Part shown: piece after piece, positions 42,499-54,737 of the stretch
How positions within the stretch are numbered: position 1 is the first letter of the stretch
How the letters are laid out: every line of letters starts with the position of its first letter
Program-made: the position numbers and the translations under genes
Assembly: GCA_038373865.1 (NCBI GenBank)
Contig: JAXGGA010001648.1
Location: forward strand, 1-64,000
Reading direction: 5' to 3'
Origin: Uloborus plumipes
Taxonomy: Eukaryota > Arthropoda > Arachnida > Araneae > Uloboridae
DNA: 64,000 nucleotides
Notes under the pieces: generated by a model
The model's database searches: none
Seen by the model: the letters and a program-made list of their open reading frames with translations, nothing else
Told to the model about the DNA's origin: nothing

Positions 42499-45400
42499 TA
42501 AGGCTCGACCGATGCATCGGCGCCGATGGTTGAAATTTTTTGCATCGGATATCGGCATCGGCCGCCGATGCTAAGATGGAAAAAACATCGGCCCATCGGC
42601 CTCAAAAATATCTGAATGCCGATTTTTTTTTTTTAGTTTTCGCAAGAGATAATTCTATTTTCTCTATTTTTTACTTCACAATTAAAAGTATGTTCAGCAT
42701 GTGGCTTGAAATCGGGCAGCAAACGGGACTAACGCAGTTCTGGGTTTTCGAATTTTCCGAATCGGGCAGATACCGAAAATTTCACAACACAGCAGACACT
42801 TTCCGAGTGATCGCTTTGATGCGAATTTTAAGAATTAGAGCAAAACCTCCGAATAACGGAACCGGAAGTTTTGTCCGTTATTGGGAAGTATTCGCTATTA
42901 GAGAGGATTATGCTATTTCAGATTTCACCTATTCGTTTAATGCAGATATATAATATTAAATATGTACCATTGCCATCGTGCACTACAATACTGATAATTT
43001 GTGTATTATTTACTATATCTCGCTTGAACTCATATCATTTTAACTTTTGCACTTTTGAATGCTAGCGTGCCTTTTCATTGCAATTAGTTAACCCCCCCCC
43101 CCCTCTAATATCTTTTGCCGTATCTTTCTGTTAGAAGAGAAGCATAGTTCGCCTGCCTACGCATTTTTCTCCACTGTTCTATGATAATCTATAAGATATT
43201 TTCATTGAAAAATTACAATTGTAAATATGTCGACGGCCTCTATAACTTGCTATCATATATTCAGTACTCAAGTTCTATTTTATTTAAACTATATCAGGGG
43301 TGGGATACGATGGATACAATTTCGGAGCAGCTAAAATTCTGTTTTGAAGAGGAAAAATAATTATTTTGGAGCATAGTGGAGGGGAAAAAAACACCGTCTT
43401 GGAGCAGGCTGAAGTTGGAAAATTATAAAATTTTAGCGCGACTGAAGCAAAAAAAAAAAAAAAAAAAAAAAAAAACAAGAATGTCATTTTGATGCAAGAT
43501 TCAGCAAAATAGAAAATCAAACTACGAGCAAAAGTAGCAAAAAAAAAAAAAAAAAAAAGGTGAAAGCTGATTTTTTTTTTTTCATGGTTATTTATTTTTC
43601 AACAAAATAAGTTATGTAACTGTCGCAGCTTTTAACGAACATGCAAACATTTCTGTTCGTAAATTTTAAGCATAGCGACATTCCCGTTAAAAAGAAAAAA
43701 AAAAAAACGAAAAAAGCATTAAAAGCGGTTTAATGCATCATAAAATTATCACCACGTCCAAAAAAAAGTCAAACGGAAATAAAAACATTTGAAAAAACTC
43801 GAAAAATTAAATTTTGGCGAGTTGGGTTTTGAGATAGGGAATTTGTGTGTCGGTTTATCTGTCTCTCTCCCCCCCCCCCGGGGCTTAATGCATGTAAAAA
43901 ATATCGCCAAGTTAAAAAAGTCTGCCCCCCCCCCCTAATAACTTTTGAATGAACATTTCGATTTGGACAAACTTTTTTCTGTTGGAAAGATCTCGGGCGA
44001 GTAAAGCTCATTCCCACATTTGATTTTTCGATTTGAACAATTTTTGGTGCAACTTTGAACTGTTGAAACAATCTGTCCCGCGACACTAATTTTTTAGTGA
44101 ATAATCCGATTTGAACAAACTTTTTTTTGTAGAGAAAATTACAACATTAAGGAGGAACAAATAAACAGGGGTAAGCACAAAGGTATTTGTAAACTTCAAC
44201 CTTTTTTTTTTATTCGAAAGATCCTATCAAGGATATATCATTCCCGTATTTATATTTCCGATTTAAGCAATTTTTCGTTTACATTGAACCGTTCAAACAA
44301 GCTGTCACCCCTAATAACTTTTGAGTGAACGATTTAACAAACGATTTAAACAAACTTTTTTTTGTCGAAAGATCTCGGCAAGGATACTTCATTACCGTAT
44401 TTATATTTCTGATTTACACAATTTTTTGTTCAACATTGAACCGTTTTGAATAAACTTTTTTTTGTTCGAAAAATCTCGGCGAGGAAAACCCATTCCCATA
44501 TTTCGCTTTTTGATTTGAACCATTTTTCGTTCAATATTGAAGGTTCGTTCAGAAAAAGACTTAACATTGCACCTACGGGAAAATTTAAGTTTTATGTAGA
44601 TCCTGAACTTAAAGGCGGATTTCCTTCAAACTAACTTTGTTAGAAAATGATTTTGATAAATAATGTATGACAAGTACTTTTCTGAATAAGCTGCAGGGAG
44701 AACTCTGCTTCCAACTCCTTGACTCTGACTCCGCAAACATGGCAGAAATGCAGGCTCAGAAAAAAATGACGCACTCCTACCATTATAATTTTAGAGCTTT
44801 CGAATTCGACTGACGAATCGAATTTTTTAAAACCGACTCCGACACCGAATCTTCGACCCCAACTCCGCCAATATGGTATAAATACAGGCTCGGAAAATCC
44901 GCCTTTAAGTTCAGGATCTACATTGAGCTTAAAATTCCCCGTAGACGCTAATGTCAAATTCTTTTAAACAGTTCAAAACTGAACGAAAAATTGTTCAAAT
45001 TACAAAGTTAAATATGGGAATGAGCTTCTCAGAGATCTTTCAAACAAAAAAAAGTTTATCCAATTCAGACGGTTCACTTAAAAGTTATTAGGTGGGGAAA
45101 AGTTGCTTGAACGGTTCAATGTTGAACGAAAAAATGTTCAAATCGAAAATTTAAATTCGGTAATGAAGTATCCTCGCTGAGATCCCTCGAATAAAAAAAA
45201 GTTTGTTTAAATCGGACTGATCACTCAAAAGTTATTAGGGGTGACAGCTTGTTTGAATGGTTCAATGTTGAACGAAAAATTGTTCAAATCGGAAATATAA
45301 ATACCGGAACAAAGTATCCTTCATAAGATCTTTCGAACAAAAAAAAAATTGTTCAAATCGGACTATTCACTAAAAAGTTAGTATCGCGGGACAGGTTGTT

Positions 45401-46054
45401 TAAGCGGTTCAAAGTTGAACCAAAAATTGTTCAAATCGAAAAATTAAATATGGGAACAAGCTGTACTCGTCGATATCTTTCTAATAAAAAAAAGTTTGTT
45501 CAAATCGGAATTTTCATTCAAAAGTTATTAGGGGGGGGGGACAGACAGACCGACACACTTTTTTCCCCATCTCAAAACCCTATTTTTCAATTTTTAATTT
45601 TTCGATATTTATTTTATTTTTTTAATCCTTTTTAACTTTTTTTTTGGATTTCGGGATACTTTTAAAATACATTAGCAACTTAGAATGCTTTTTTTTTTGT
45701 TTTTCTTTTACTTCAATGGAAAAGTAGGCTAAAAAGCACATTTGAAACATCGGATTGCAGCTAAGAAAGTATCTTCATGACTACACCTAGTACAAATGGT
45801 ACAAATGAATTCTCAACTTACTGCTTCTCTCTCTCTCATATGTTTGTCGAGTGGAAGTAAAATAGAAATTTAAGCCCAAAATCTGAATGACTGAAAAAGA
45901 AGTAGAATGAAATGAATATATGACCCATCATATCTCTTACAAACATTTATTTTTGTAATCATTTGGTTTTTTTAAGGCCATCGGCCAACTTTGAACAATC
46001 GGCCAACAATCGGCATCGGCCCATCGGCCAAAAAATGATATCGGTCGAGCCTTA
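42499..46054. mobile_element. hAT-type element, TSD CATACAAG (third nest level)
   Basis: The ends are TAAGGCTCGACCGATGC and ATATCGGTCGAGCCTTA. The TSD CATACAAG is identical at 42491-42498 and 46055-46062. Subterminal sequence is full of CATCGGC/GCCGATG motifs, as in the hAT-type element at 264-1428 (ATCGG repeats), suggesting related families. A 137-codon frame at 42540-42953 starts in the CATCGG repeats and has no recognised motif. About 1.5 kb remains after removing the nested foldback. Confidence 0.94.
43665..45738. mobile_element. Complete foldback element with tandem-repeat arms (innermost nest level)
   Basis: Two arms of inverse orientation, each an array of ~145-bp units (GGTTCAATGTTGAACG, TTGTTCAAATCGG, GATCTTTCGAACAAAAAAAA, CACTCAAAAGTTATTAGGGG), flank a single-copy centre (about 44541-44955). 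The outer ends carry GACAGACAGACCGACACA and CCCCATCTCAAAACCCTA or their complements. The layout matches the Drosophila FB class in principle: long TIRs built of short tandem repeats. The exact outer ends and TSD are blurred. The centre has TTAAGTTCAGGATC mirrored on both sides. No transposase. Confidence 0.87.
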
Positions 46055-46564
46055 CATACAAGCAAATGAATAATAATGTTCAAGTTTTCGTCATAAAATG
46101 AAAAAATGTCTTGAGAGGCAGCAAGCCTGTCATTGAAAATTTTTCTGCGATGGGGGCGGGAGGGTGGGGGGCAATAGCGCAAAATACTCAATGCAAATTT
46201 TACAGCAAAATCCCCCCCCCCCCCCATTGACGAGCCTCAGGGGCGGCACATTGGATCTTTGCACACGGGCGGCCGACACCCTAGGATCGGCCCTGCCCGT
46301 CATCCAAGATTGCGATTCTGCTTATTTTTCAGCTCAGATGATTCTGTGGCCGACTACTAGAGCATTTACTAGTATTGACAACAGCTTGGATTTTAACTTT
46401 TTTTTTTTTTTTTAAATTTCTGAAGCAAGTAGGTGATCCACTATCAGAAAGGTTCATTCTAAAGTTTTACCTTGTTTTTGTTGCGGCATTGGTAGCTGAA
46501 AGTTCTAGGTTAGCCAAGATCAACAAAAGATCTCTTAAATGGCCGACTACTGGAGCACTTACCC

Positions 46565-47081
46565 TTGTTATTTATTTATTCATTATTATTATTCTGCTCA
46601 TTTATTTTTTAAAACAACCAAATTATTTTGTGTGCGTTTGTACTTTCAAATAGCCAAGAGACATTTATTTCAATATATTTTTATTTCAAACACATTATTG
46701 ACACCTGTTTCCTGTTACATGTGCACTAGTTTAAGAATCATCTCAACTTTCACACATCGTGGAGTAAAATGGAAGTATCAAAACTCGCTCACAAAAGGTT
46801 AAAAAGACAAAATAGACATTTAATTTATACATATGAATGCGTACATAAAATGCGTCAAAAATTTTATCAAAGAAATTGAATAGCTCAGTTTTGGGATCTT
46901 CTCTTTTCTAATTAATCCCCATGGTACAAAATAAATTACAATGGCAAAAATGCTGCAGTTTGGTTATTTAAGTTTCTTACGATCATCTGAAGCGGCAGAA
47001 AATGTCTTTGAAAAATGTCACTCGAATCATTTGTCAAAAAACAGCATTTAAACACTTTGTCCTTGAGTCTGGCTTTCCCCG
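46565..47081. other. No gene seen
   Basis: AT-rich DNA between the nested block and the miniature element next to zinc-finger gene 2; nothing recognised. Confidence 0.3.
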
Positions 47082-47392
47082 CACTGCAGAAAATGAGCTG
47101 TTGTTTTTACAGTCTACTACTGGCAGCAGAGGCTCCTGTTCAAAGCCATAAAAGCACAGCAATAAACTGTAAAACTAGCAATTTTGCAGTTTATTACTGT
47201 AAAGTTAGCTGTATTATATTGTAAAAACAATAGTATAATACTGGCAGCAGAGGTTCCACTTTAAAACTGTGAAATGCACAGTAATGAACTGTGAAATTAG
47301 AAATTTTAGTTTATTACTGTAAACTAGCAATTTTACAGTTTATTACTATTAAATTAGCTGTATTATGATACAAGAACATTATTTTTAGTGCA
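47082..47392. mobile_element. Miniature element of the CACTGTAAAAAAT family, copy 3
   Basis: The left end CACTGCAGAAAATGAGCTG and the right end TTATTTTTAGTG are degenerate versions of the family TIR. The interior is a tandem duplication: GGCAGCAGAGG.TCC.. followed by GCACAG.AAT.AACTGT and AGCAATTTTGCAGTTTATTACTGT occurs twice (about 47124-47225 and 47240-47345). It abuts the decayed 3' end of zinc-finger gene 2. Confidence 0.78.
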
Positions 47393-47526
47393 GCGTGAAC
47401 TCTTAAATGTGACTTTAAATGCGAAGCGATAGAAAAAAACCTTTGAACAGAGCTCAATCGAATGGCGCTCCTCCCCAGTGCGGACCCTCGAATGTACCTT
47501 TAAATCGTAAGAGCGGGCAAAAGCAT
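47393..47526 (-). pseudogene. Decayed extra fingers of zinc-finger gene 2
   Basis: In another frame after the stop, the minus strand reads [21 protein letters not shown] (second His replaced by Arg) and then IELCSKVFFYRFAFKV, a finger that has lost its first Cys and helix histidines. The array was once two fingers longer. The remnant ends at the miniature element at 47082-47392. Confidence 0.75.
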
Positions 47527-48513
47527 TTAAACAGAGTTCACACGGAGTTTCTCGCCAGTGTGAAGTCTGGAATGTTTCTTCAAATAGGAAGAACGAGAAA
47601 ATGCCTTTGAACAGAATTCACACGAATGGGGTTTTCCACCAGTATGGATCCTACTATGTTCTTTCATAACTGACAAACGAGAAAAAGACTTTGAACAGAA
47701 CTCACACGAGTAGGGTTTCTCGCCAGTGTGGAGTCTCAAATGTCTCTTCAAATCGGAAGCGGCGGAAAATGCCTTAGAGCAGAGCTCACACGTAAAGGGT
47801 TTCGCTCCAGTATGGGCTCTCAAATGTTTCCTCAAATGGGAAGCGGTAGAAAATGCCTTTGAGCAGAGCTCACACGAGTAGGGTTTCTCTCCAGTATGGG
47901 CTCTCGAATGTATCCTCAAATCGGAAGCGGTGGAAAATGTCTTTGAGCAGAGCTCACACAAGTAGGGTTTCTCGCCAGTGTGGAGTCTCAAATGTCTCTT
48001 CAAATCGGAAGCGGTGGAAAATGCCTTTGAGCAGAGCTCACACGAGTAGGGTTTTTCTCCAGTATGGACTCTCGAATGTATCCTCAAATTGGAAGCGGTG
48101 GAAAATGCCTTTGAACAAACTTCACAAGTGTACGGTCTTTCGCCAGTATGGACTATTAAATGCCTCATTAAGCTTGAAACCTGAGAAAATGTCCTCGAGC
48201 AATGTTCACAGGAATACGATTTCTCTCCAGTGTGGCTCCTCAGATGTTCCTTCAAATTCGAAGAGGAGAGAAATGCCTTCGAGCAATGGTCACACGAATA
48301 GGGTTTCTCTCCAGTATGGGTCCTCACATGTTTCTTTAAAGAAGAAGAAACAGAAAATGACTTTGAGCAATGGTCACAGGAATGCGATTTCTCTCCGGTA
48401 TGGGTCCTCAGATGTTCCTTTAACTCTGCAGATTGAGTGAACGTCTGCGGACAATGTCGACACGTATGGGGCTCTTCCCCGGGATGGACTCGCAAGGGAC
48501 TCTTTTCGGTCAT
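47527..48513 (-). CDS. C2H2 zinc-finger gene 2, 11 fingers
   Basis: The 328-codon open frame encodes eleven complete C2H2 fingers joined by HTGEKPYSC linkers; a nuclear DNA-binding role is expected. Fingers begin HTCRHC, HSCDHC, YSCDHC, YSCEHC, YTCEVC, YSCELC, YLCELC, YSCELC, FTCELC, YSCEFC and HSCEFC. Fingers 5-9 have near-identical recognition helices ([40 protein letters not shown]), which points to recent internal duplication. The protein ends in an out-of-frame tail after HTGEKL (one-base loss near 47541-47550), beyond which two decayed fingers follow. The ATG at 48513 (ATGACCGAAAAGAGT) precedes a partial linker-like RVHPGEEP, so an upstream exon could exist. No KRAB, BTB or ZAD domain is seen. 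It is similar in style to gene 1 and lies in opposite orientation 18 kb away. Confidence 0.93.
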   Translation of the reverse strand: MTEKSPLRVHPGEEPHTCRHCPQTFTQSAELKEHLRTHTGEKSHSCDHCSKSFSVSSSLKKHVRTHTGEKPYSCDHCSKAFLSSSNLKEHLRSHTGEKSYSCEHCSRTFSQVSSLMRHLIVHTGERPYTCEVCSKAFSTASNLRIHSRVHTGEKPYSCELCSKAFSTASDLKRHLRLHTGEKPYLCELCSKTFSTASDLRIHSRAHTGEKPYSCELCSKAFSTASHLRKHLRAHTGAKPFTCELCSKAFSAASDLKRHLRLHTGEKPYSCEFCSKSFSRLSVMKEHSRIHTGGKPHSCEFCSKAFSRSSYLKKHSRLHTGEKLRVNSV

Positions 48514-51025
48514 CTCGAATTATGTCAAAACGCCTTTAATCAGAAACTATAAAAGTGTTTCGATTTTCAAATAGAACTGCGTCGATTACAGGTACTGAAT
48601 TCAATACTCAAAGCATTTGACTATGCTTCAAAAGAACTTTAGAAGAATATATCGCAGAGCTCATTTTTCACGGTAATACTCTAATCAATTATGCCAAAAA
48701 CCAACGAAACTCTCATTGAATCTATTTCGTTAATATATGCATGTCATTAGAACACCGAAGAAAAAAATGCTGGACTACAAATAGATTTCAATACAAGTCT
48801 GACTTTTTATATTCCAAGCTGTGACTGCTTACTTTTCAAGGTTCTTTGGAACTATCGAAATGTGAAAAGACTTGAATGTTGACAAGCAATTATTCTAATT
48901 CTTAAATAAGTGGAGTGCGCTGAGGGAAATCTTCGGAAATGATTTAGGGCATCTCTTAAATTACATTTAATTTATTCAATGCAACTCAGTATGAGACAAT
49001 GTTCTATGAAATTAACTTGCACAGGATAGACTGAAGAACGTGAAAAGAAATAAAGACGATTTAATCTCAGGGTTTTGATGATATATTTAAACACGAAGAT
49101 AAAGTTTGGAAAGGTCCTTTAGATGAGGGGCATTAAGTGACGAAACGTTAGCCTCTGCCTACCGGTAATGCTATGCTGGTATCACCGTTTGCTAAAAAAT
49201 AAGTACAAAACTGTAGTCTCACTATCAAATGCAAGTACTATGATTTCTTGCTTTCTTCACTTAAATTTTCTTGCAACACTTTTACAGGTATAGGAAAAAC
49301 AGCTAATGCGCTTTACTGATATTTAGATGAGTATAGGCAAAAATGATCACTGTTTCAGATTTGAATGTGAGTAGTAGTAGACACAATTCATGGAAGAGAC
49401 TTTGAGCTTTAGCAGCACACACTTCTGTACATCGGTCAGAGCACTCTCTGTTGCTTTACTCGCTCACCTAAGGAATCTTCTTCTTCAGCCATAAAATTCA
49501 GGATAACTGCACTGGAGTCCAATTTCTTGACAGTTTTCACTTCAATAAATCATCAGAGGTATTGAAGACGCAGGTTTGTATTATTAGAGTTGAAATTTGA
49601 TATGAAATTTGATTGATGTTCAAGTCTGACGTCACGCAGTCTGGATTAGTGCTGAAAATAATAAGTTATTTTTTAAAATGGGAAGTAAAATAATAAAAAG
49701 AATTGCAATATGTATTTATCAAAAAAAAAAAAAAAACTAGCGGTAAAGATATAAACAAAGTACGGAACTCTGAAGAGGAAAGAAAATTGATAGAGCCAAA
49801 TGCAGGGACCTGATAAAAGTTAACTGGGGACGGAAAAAAAAAAAAACAGCGATTCATAAGAAGTTTAAACAATTTCAACAAATTTGAAATTTGAAACACT
49901 TCCCCGAAATACGAAGCTATCCCAGTACGCCGCCAAATACCGTCAGCTTCTTGACACGCGTCTCTTGCTCTGTTGTAAATTCACAATAAAGACGGAACCT
50001 TTAATATCAGTCATCCTTCGATGAATTGAAAAATTCTTTCTTTCAAATTATTTCTTGTTGTGGGGGAGGGGGTGTGGGTCCACAAAGTAATAAAGGAGGG
50101 GGTTCGTGGGGGTCTGGACTCTGGGAGCCTCTGCTTTGATGAATTTAAAAACAAAAGCTTTGATCAACTTCAAGCCATCCAGAAGTTCAAACATAGCGAA
50201 TCAGCGAACAGAATGCCACACAAATCTGCATCCCCTATTGACAACTCAGGCAGTCATGCTATCGCAAAACTTCGTAAACAACACGAATACGATAAGCATT
50301 TAAAGGCGCCATATCGTCGGGCATATGCTATAATTACGAATGTGAAAATTGGCACTTTTCAGGAGAGAAAAAAAAACACAGAATATAATTTTTTCCCACC
50401 TGACGCGTTAGGGTATTTTTAATTTTAAAATTTTTATAGCTATCTTTAAGTGTAAAATTATCGTTCGAAGGTATCATTTTAATTTTAATTATTTGTAAAA
50501 TTATCAATAATAATTGTTTAAAAATATTCGCTACTTTACCAAAATGAACACTTTTGGTCGAAAGTCACTGAATTGAAGGTAAAATATTGAATATGAAATT
50601 TTAGACAATATTCGATAGTTTGCAATGAAATTTCATGGCATTCATTTTTGATACTTTACATCTAGGATACAAAATTGCTATAAAAAATAATAATAATGGA
50701 TGAAAAGATTGTGAAAAATTGTTTTGTTTTACTAAGAAAAACTTTTATTGAACACAAGATGAGGCAATAAATCCTTAAAAATATAATTTTTTTATTTGTT
50801 TAACTGTGTAAACGGTTGAATATCATATTCGTAAGTATAGCATAACTTAATCAGGCAAAGCTGTGAATTCGTAAAAATGACACTGTATTACGACCATGTA
50901 ACAGATTCATCATTTTACCTGAGGCAGCCCTTTTTTTAGTATTACGGGAAACCATCGAACATGAAAAACGAGATTTTTCACATTTGTTATTTTAGCATGG
51001 TGCCGACGATATATTCCGGAGCTCA
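48514..51025. other. Mostly no gene; one doubtful frame
   Basis: AT-rich DNA upstream of zinc-finger gene 2. It would hold that gene's promoter and any 5' exons, but none can be supported. A 120-codon plus-strand frame at 50060-50422 (MGEGVWVHKVIKEG ... SGSHAIAKLRKQHEYDKH) lies in a GC-richer patch following GGGGGAGGGGG; I recognise no domain and treat it as unproven. Confidence 0.3.
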
Positions 51026-51109
51026 CTGATGACCAGTAGCGGATAACCCAATAGGCGCATGAGGCGTGAGCCTGGGGCTTCAGAAAGGCAGGGGGCCTCG
51101 AAAAAATGA

Positions 51110-52250
51110 ATTGTCACATTCTCAAAAGTAAAAATTATTAATTTGAGGAATTGCTAACGAAAGTCACGAACTTGAGTGTAAAATGCTCAAAACCCACGGA
51201 AATTGACAGTTAGCCAAAGACAATAGGACTGATTGGTGATTGCTCCCAATAAGGCTCTGCATTTAAGCTGGGCCCAACTAATTAATAATGAGGCCCAAAG
51301 CCCACAATAATTTGAAGCCCGTCTGAAAATTCAGTGGCAGAATGCAGCGTGACTAGGGGCCCCGTTAAATCACTTTTTTGAGGGCCCCCTTTGTCCATCT
51401 CAGTGCTATGTAAATCATTTATCATGCGCATCTTTGAACCCTCTTAGGGGCCCCTATGATCATGGAGGCTCTCACAGTTGCAACATGGTAAATCCGTTAC
51501 CGGTAGAATGAATAAAGATTCTCGTTCAAGGAAGTTTTTATTTTTCCAATTAATAAATAGTTCATTTTTTATTATTTTCTTAAAAATACTCATATTGTTT
51601 GCATAACTTGAATGCTGTGCATAATCCTTTAAAAAATGAGACCTCTTAGAAATATAGGACCCCAGGCCCAAGCCTATTTGGCAGCGTCACATCTTCAAAA
51701 CCAAAAATTTTTGGATTTGAGGAGTTGCCATGGAAAGTCATGAGTTTGAGTGGGAAATGCTCAAAATCCATGGAAAGTGACAGTCAGATGAGGATTATAG
51801 GCTCGGGCTGAAGCCAATAGGACGACTGCTCAAAATAGGGCCCTGCATCCAAGCAGGGCTTGAATTACTAATACTAGGGACCACAGTAATTTGGATACCC
51901 CTAAAGATTCAATGGCAGAATGCGGTGATTGATTTACAGGTTTGGGGGACTGTCAAAATACATTTTTGAAAGTCCCTTTGTACATCTTAGCAATATCAAA
52001 TCATTTATCATGTACATTTCTGAATCCCCTTCGGGGCTTCTATGGTCATGGGGCCCCTACGGTTGCAAGAATCAATAAAAATTCTCGTTTAAGGAATTTT
52101 TTTTTCCAATTAATATATCGTTATTTTTTTAAATAATTTTACCTTAAAATATACACGTAATAGCTTTTATGATGTGCTATGCCTTTAAAAAAATTAAGGC
52201 CCCTTAGAAAGATGGGACCCCAGGAATAGGTCTAGGGCCCAACTTTCTAA
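51110..52250. repeat. ~590-bp tandem duplication
   Basis: Two divergent units share GAGGA(A/G)TTGC, AAAGTCA.GA, GAGTG.(A)AAATGCTCAAAA, GGCCC(A)AC-type motifs, AATCATTTATCATG and TGGGACCCCAGG-like ends. Divergence of roughly one base in five suggests an old duplication within the hAT-type element. Confidence 0.75.
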
Positions 52251-53911
52251 GGGGGAGGAATTTTTCTTTGGGTGGTCCCATCTTTAGTTCTTTTAAAGGA
52301 AAGATAATTCCGGGAGTAAAAAGACATATTCAGTATATTTTAAATTAACATACGTACGATTATTGGTTTGTACAAAAAAAAAAAAAAAAAAAAAACAGAA
52401 TTTTCAACATAAGTTTTTAATATAATCTAATTGCATAGAATTTTGCTTAAAATTTGTTGCGTTGTGAATGAGTGCCTGCAAGAGATTATTCGGGCCCAGC
52501 CGGAGTCCTGTAACTTCAAACAGCTTTCGCTCTCGGGCTTATAGTAAGATATTCGTTCTTCAATCTTTTCCAAATAAAACGTTAACGAACAAAAGTATTT
52601 GGGAAGAAGAGCATGAGAGCAGTTTTTTTTTAAATGACCGGATTGCTTTGTTGGGGAAGAGTGTTAGAAATGACATATATCACTTTATCGCCCACAAATC
52701 CTTTCTTGGGTCCCTCACGAGCTTGAGGCCCTGCGAGCTATATCTGTTCGGCTGGGGGGCAATTGAATGGTCAGTAGAAAATGGAGGCAAATCCCCGTGG
52801 TGCTTGAAAGGCCATTAAGAGGCAAAAGTCATAAAACGTCTATCTTCTGATGAGTGGTTGAAAGATTGGCGGTTGACAAATTGCTACAATTCTGGAAGGA
52901 GTATTGTAAATAGTCATGGGAATTATCCTACGTTACAAAAAAGATATTACTGGTAAAAGTTAAGATTAGCTGCATTTTATTCTGTTCCCACAACACAGGG
53001 TGGTCCGAACTTTTAAGGGGATGCGCCGTAGGGTGACCGAAACTTGCGTTATCTTACGTGTTAATCTCAAGCCCAGTGGGGAATCTTGTAAAACCGTGTG
53101 ACAATTAACAGTTCAAACTTGCGGGTGATCGCCAGGAATAAGAGATCAGTATTGGATGGCACTGTTTTTTTTTTCCTTTTCTTTTTAGTCCTTTTTCAAT
53201 TGGCGTCAAGAGAGTGTCTTCAACACCTTTTGCCTTCAGTTAAAGAGCCTTCTTTACGTGTGAATATTTTCGTGATGATTGCAGCGCAGCTACCGACGTG
53301 CGTTTTGCGTAAAAACTTTAAACGGAAATTAGTATTAATATAATATAAAAATACCGAAAGCCATAAAAAATCTGGTACGTTTTGCAGCAAACGAAATCAA
53401 AGAATGAAAAACGAATGAAGTAAAAAATTTATGTCCATCCTGCTGAGAAAACTGGACCTTATGTCTTAGTTGTCCAAAATTGTGGACTTTGTGTCTGTCG
53501 GACCTTATGACCCTTGGATTTTATGCCTGTTGGAGCTTCTTAAGTCTGCCGGACCTTCTGTCTATTGGACCTTTTGAACGTGGATCTTTAGTCCGTGGAC
53601 CTTGGACTTGACCCTTCGTTTCGGACGTTTTATCCGAGTAACGTGAAAAACAAAAAAAGGTTATAAAAAGTTTTTTTTTGTATCAACTACTCCTGCTCTA
53701 TCAAGCTGCGAAGGAAACGAGCTACAATCAGAATAGGTGAGAAAAGAAAAGAAATACATATTTCGCTATATTGTTTTGCAATTTACGAATTATCTTAACG
53801 TTATTAATTTCAGTCCGCCAGTGGGGATATAAGTTTCTCAAAACTAAAAATAGTAATAAATTATCTCAGTTCTCTTAACAGGAAAGACTGTGTTCTAGCC
53901 ACTTTGTCTAT

Positions 53912-54298
53912 TGATTGAAATTAACACTGATTTACTCCAAAAAAGGGGTAAAACACCCCCTTGGGAAGGGGAGGTGCACAACTAGACCATCCTCAGAGTC
54001 TACATACCAAGCTAGAAGCTTCTACGGCATATAGTTTTTGAGTTATGCGACCCACATACATACGCACATACGTACATACAGACGTCACGAGAAAACTCGT
54101 CGTAATTAACTCGGGGGTGGTTGAAAAGGATTTTCCGGCTGCTTATATGTTGGTAGGTACATATGCACGTGCTGACAGGTCGAAAAAACTATGGAACATT
54201 CATTCGGGGGTGAGCAAAATCAAAATTTAGACTCAAATTTGAGTGATTTTTCTTTCGCGATCACAATACTTCCTTTACTACGTAAAAAGAAGTAAAAA
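53912..54298 (+). repeat. Dispersed ~400-bp repeat, copy 2
   Basis: Direct-orientation partner of 2227-2630 with the same start (TTGAAATTAAC) and same A-rich end (GTAAAAAGAAGTAAAAA). It lacks about 17 bases after CTTGGGAA. It sits inside the hAT-type element 51034-55119. Confidence 0.78.
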
Positions 54299-54637
54299 GT
54301 GGGACAAAGATCTTGTGCAGTAATTTTAATATTTCTTTTTCGTGCTTTCTTCATGTGATTTTTTTTTTCAAAAAATATAAAATGTTTTAGATGATAATTG
54401 TTGCACACGAACAATTTAAAAAATAAGAATATAAAAAGAGAGTACCTGTTTATAATCTATTTGTTTGCGATTACTGTTGCAGTATACCGTATAGTATTGT
54501 ATTTCAAGTAGAAATTTGAAAATAATAATAATAATAATAATATTTCAAGTATTTTTCATTCACAATTTCAAGAAAATTTAGTTTATTTTATTGTGGTTGC
54601 AACAAAGTTAGCTATGTAATTAATGTACGACAACTAG

Positions 54638-54737
54638 CCCAGGTAGCACAAAAAACGTTTTATAAACGTTTTTAATCGGTTGTCACAACGTTAATAACCA
54701 TTTTACAACCTTTAAAAAACGAAGTGTGCTACTTGGG
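54638..54737. mobile_element. 100-bp miniature element with CCCA(A/G)GTAGCAC ends
   Basis: CCCAGGTAGCACAAAAAACG on the left pairs with AAGTGTGCTACTTGGG on the right. The interior has inverted AACGTTTATAA/TTATAAACG-like and AACGTT motifs. Its ends resemble the right end of the element 30861-31747 (GCTACTTGGGAT). TSD not determined. Confidence 0.7.

Larger units (their letters stand above)
41619..46295. mobile_element. hAT-type element, TSD CCCGTCAT (second nest level)
   Basis: The ends are CAGGGCCGATCCTAG and CTAGGATCGGCCCTG. The TSD CCCGTCAT is identical at 41611-41618 and 46296-46303. GGGGCGGCC-type GC-rich subterminal sequence occurs at both ends. About 1.1 kb is its own sequence; the rest is nested insertion. 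No transposase frame. The 108-codon frame around 41830-42156 (-) has no recognised motif. Confidence 0.95.
41424..46564. mobile_element. Outermost miniature element of a four-level nest
   Basis: GGGTAAGTGCTCCAGTAGTC at 41424 recurs inverted at the right end (GACTACTGGAGCACTTACCC, ending 46564); the match extends to 25 bp. A degenerate internal copy (GTGGCCGACTACTAGAGCAT) lies near 46341. Without the nested hAT-type element the unit is about 456 bp. The TSD is not clear. No coding sequence of its own. Confidence 0.8.

Noticed and set aside
49666..51671. Short frames such as 49666-49899 (-) and 51444-51671 (-)
   Set aside because: They are driven by poly-A/T runs or by the tandem duplication in the hAT-type element; no motif or splice structure supports them.
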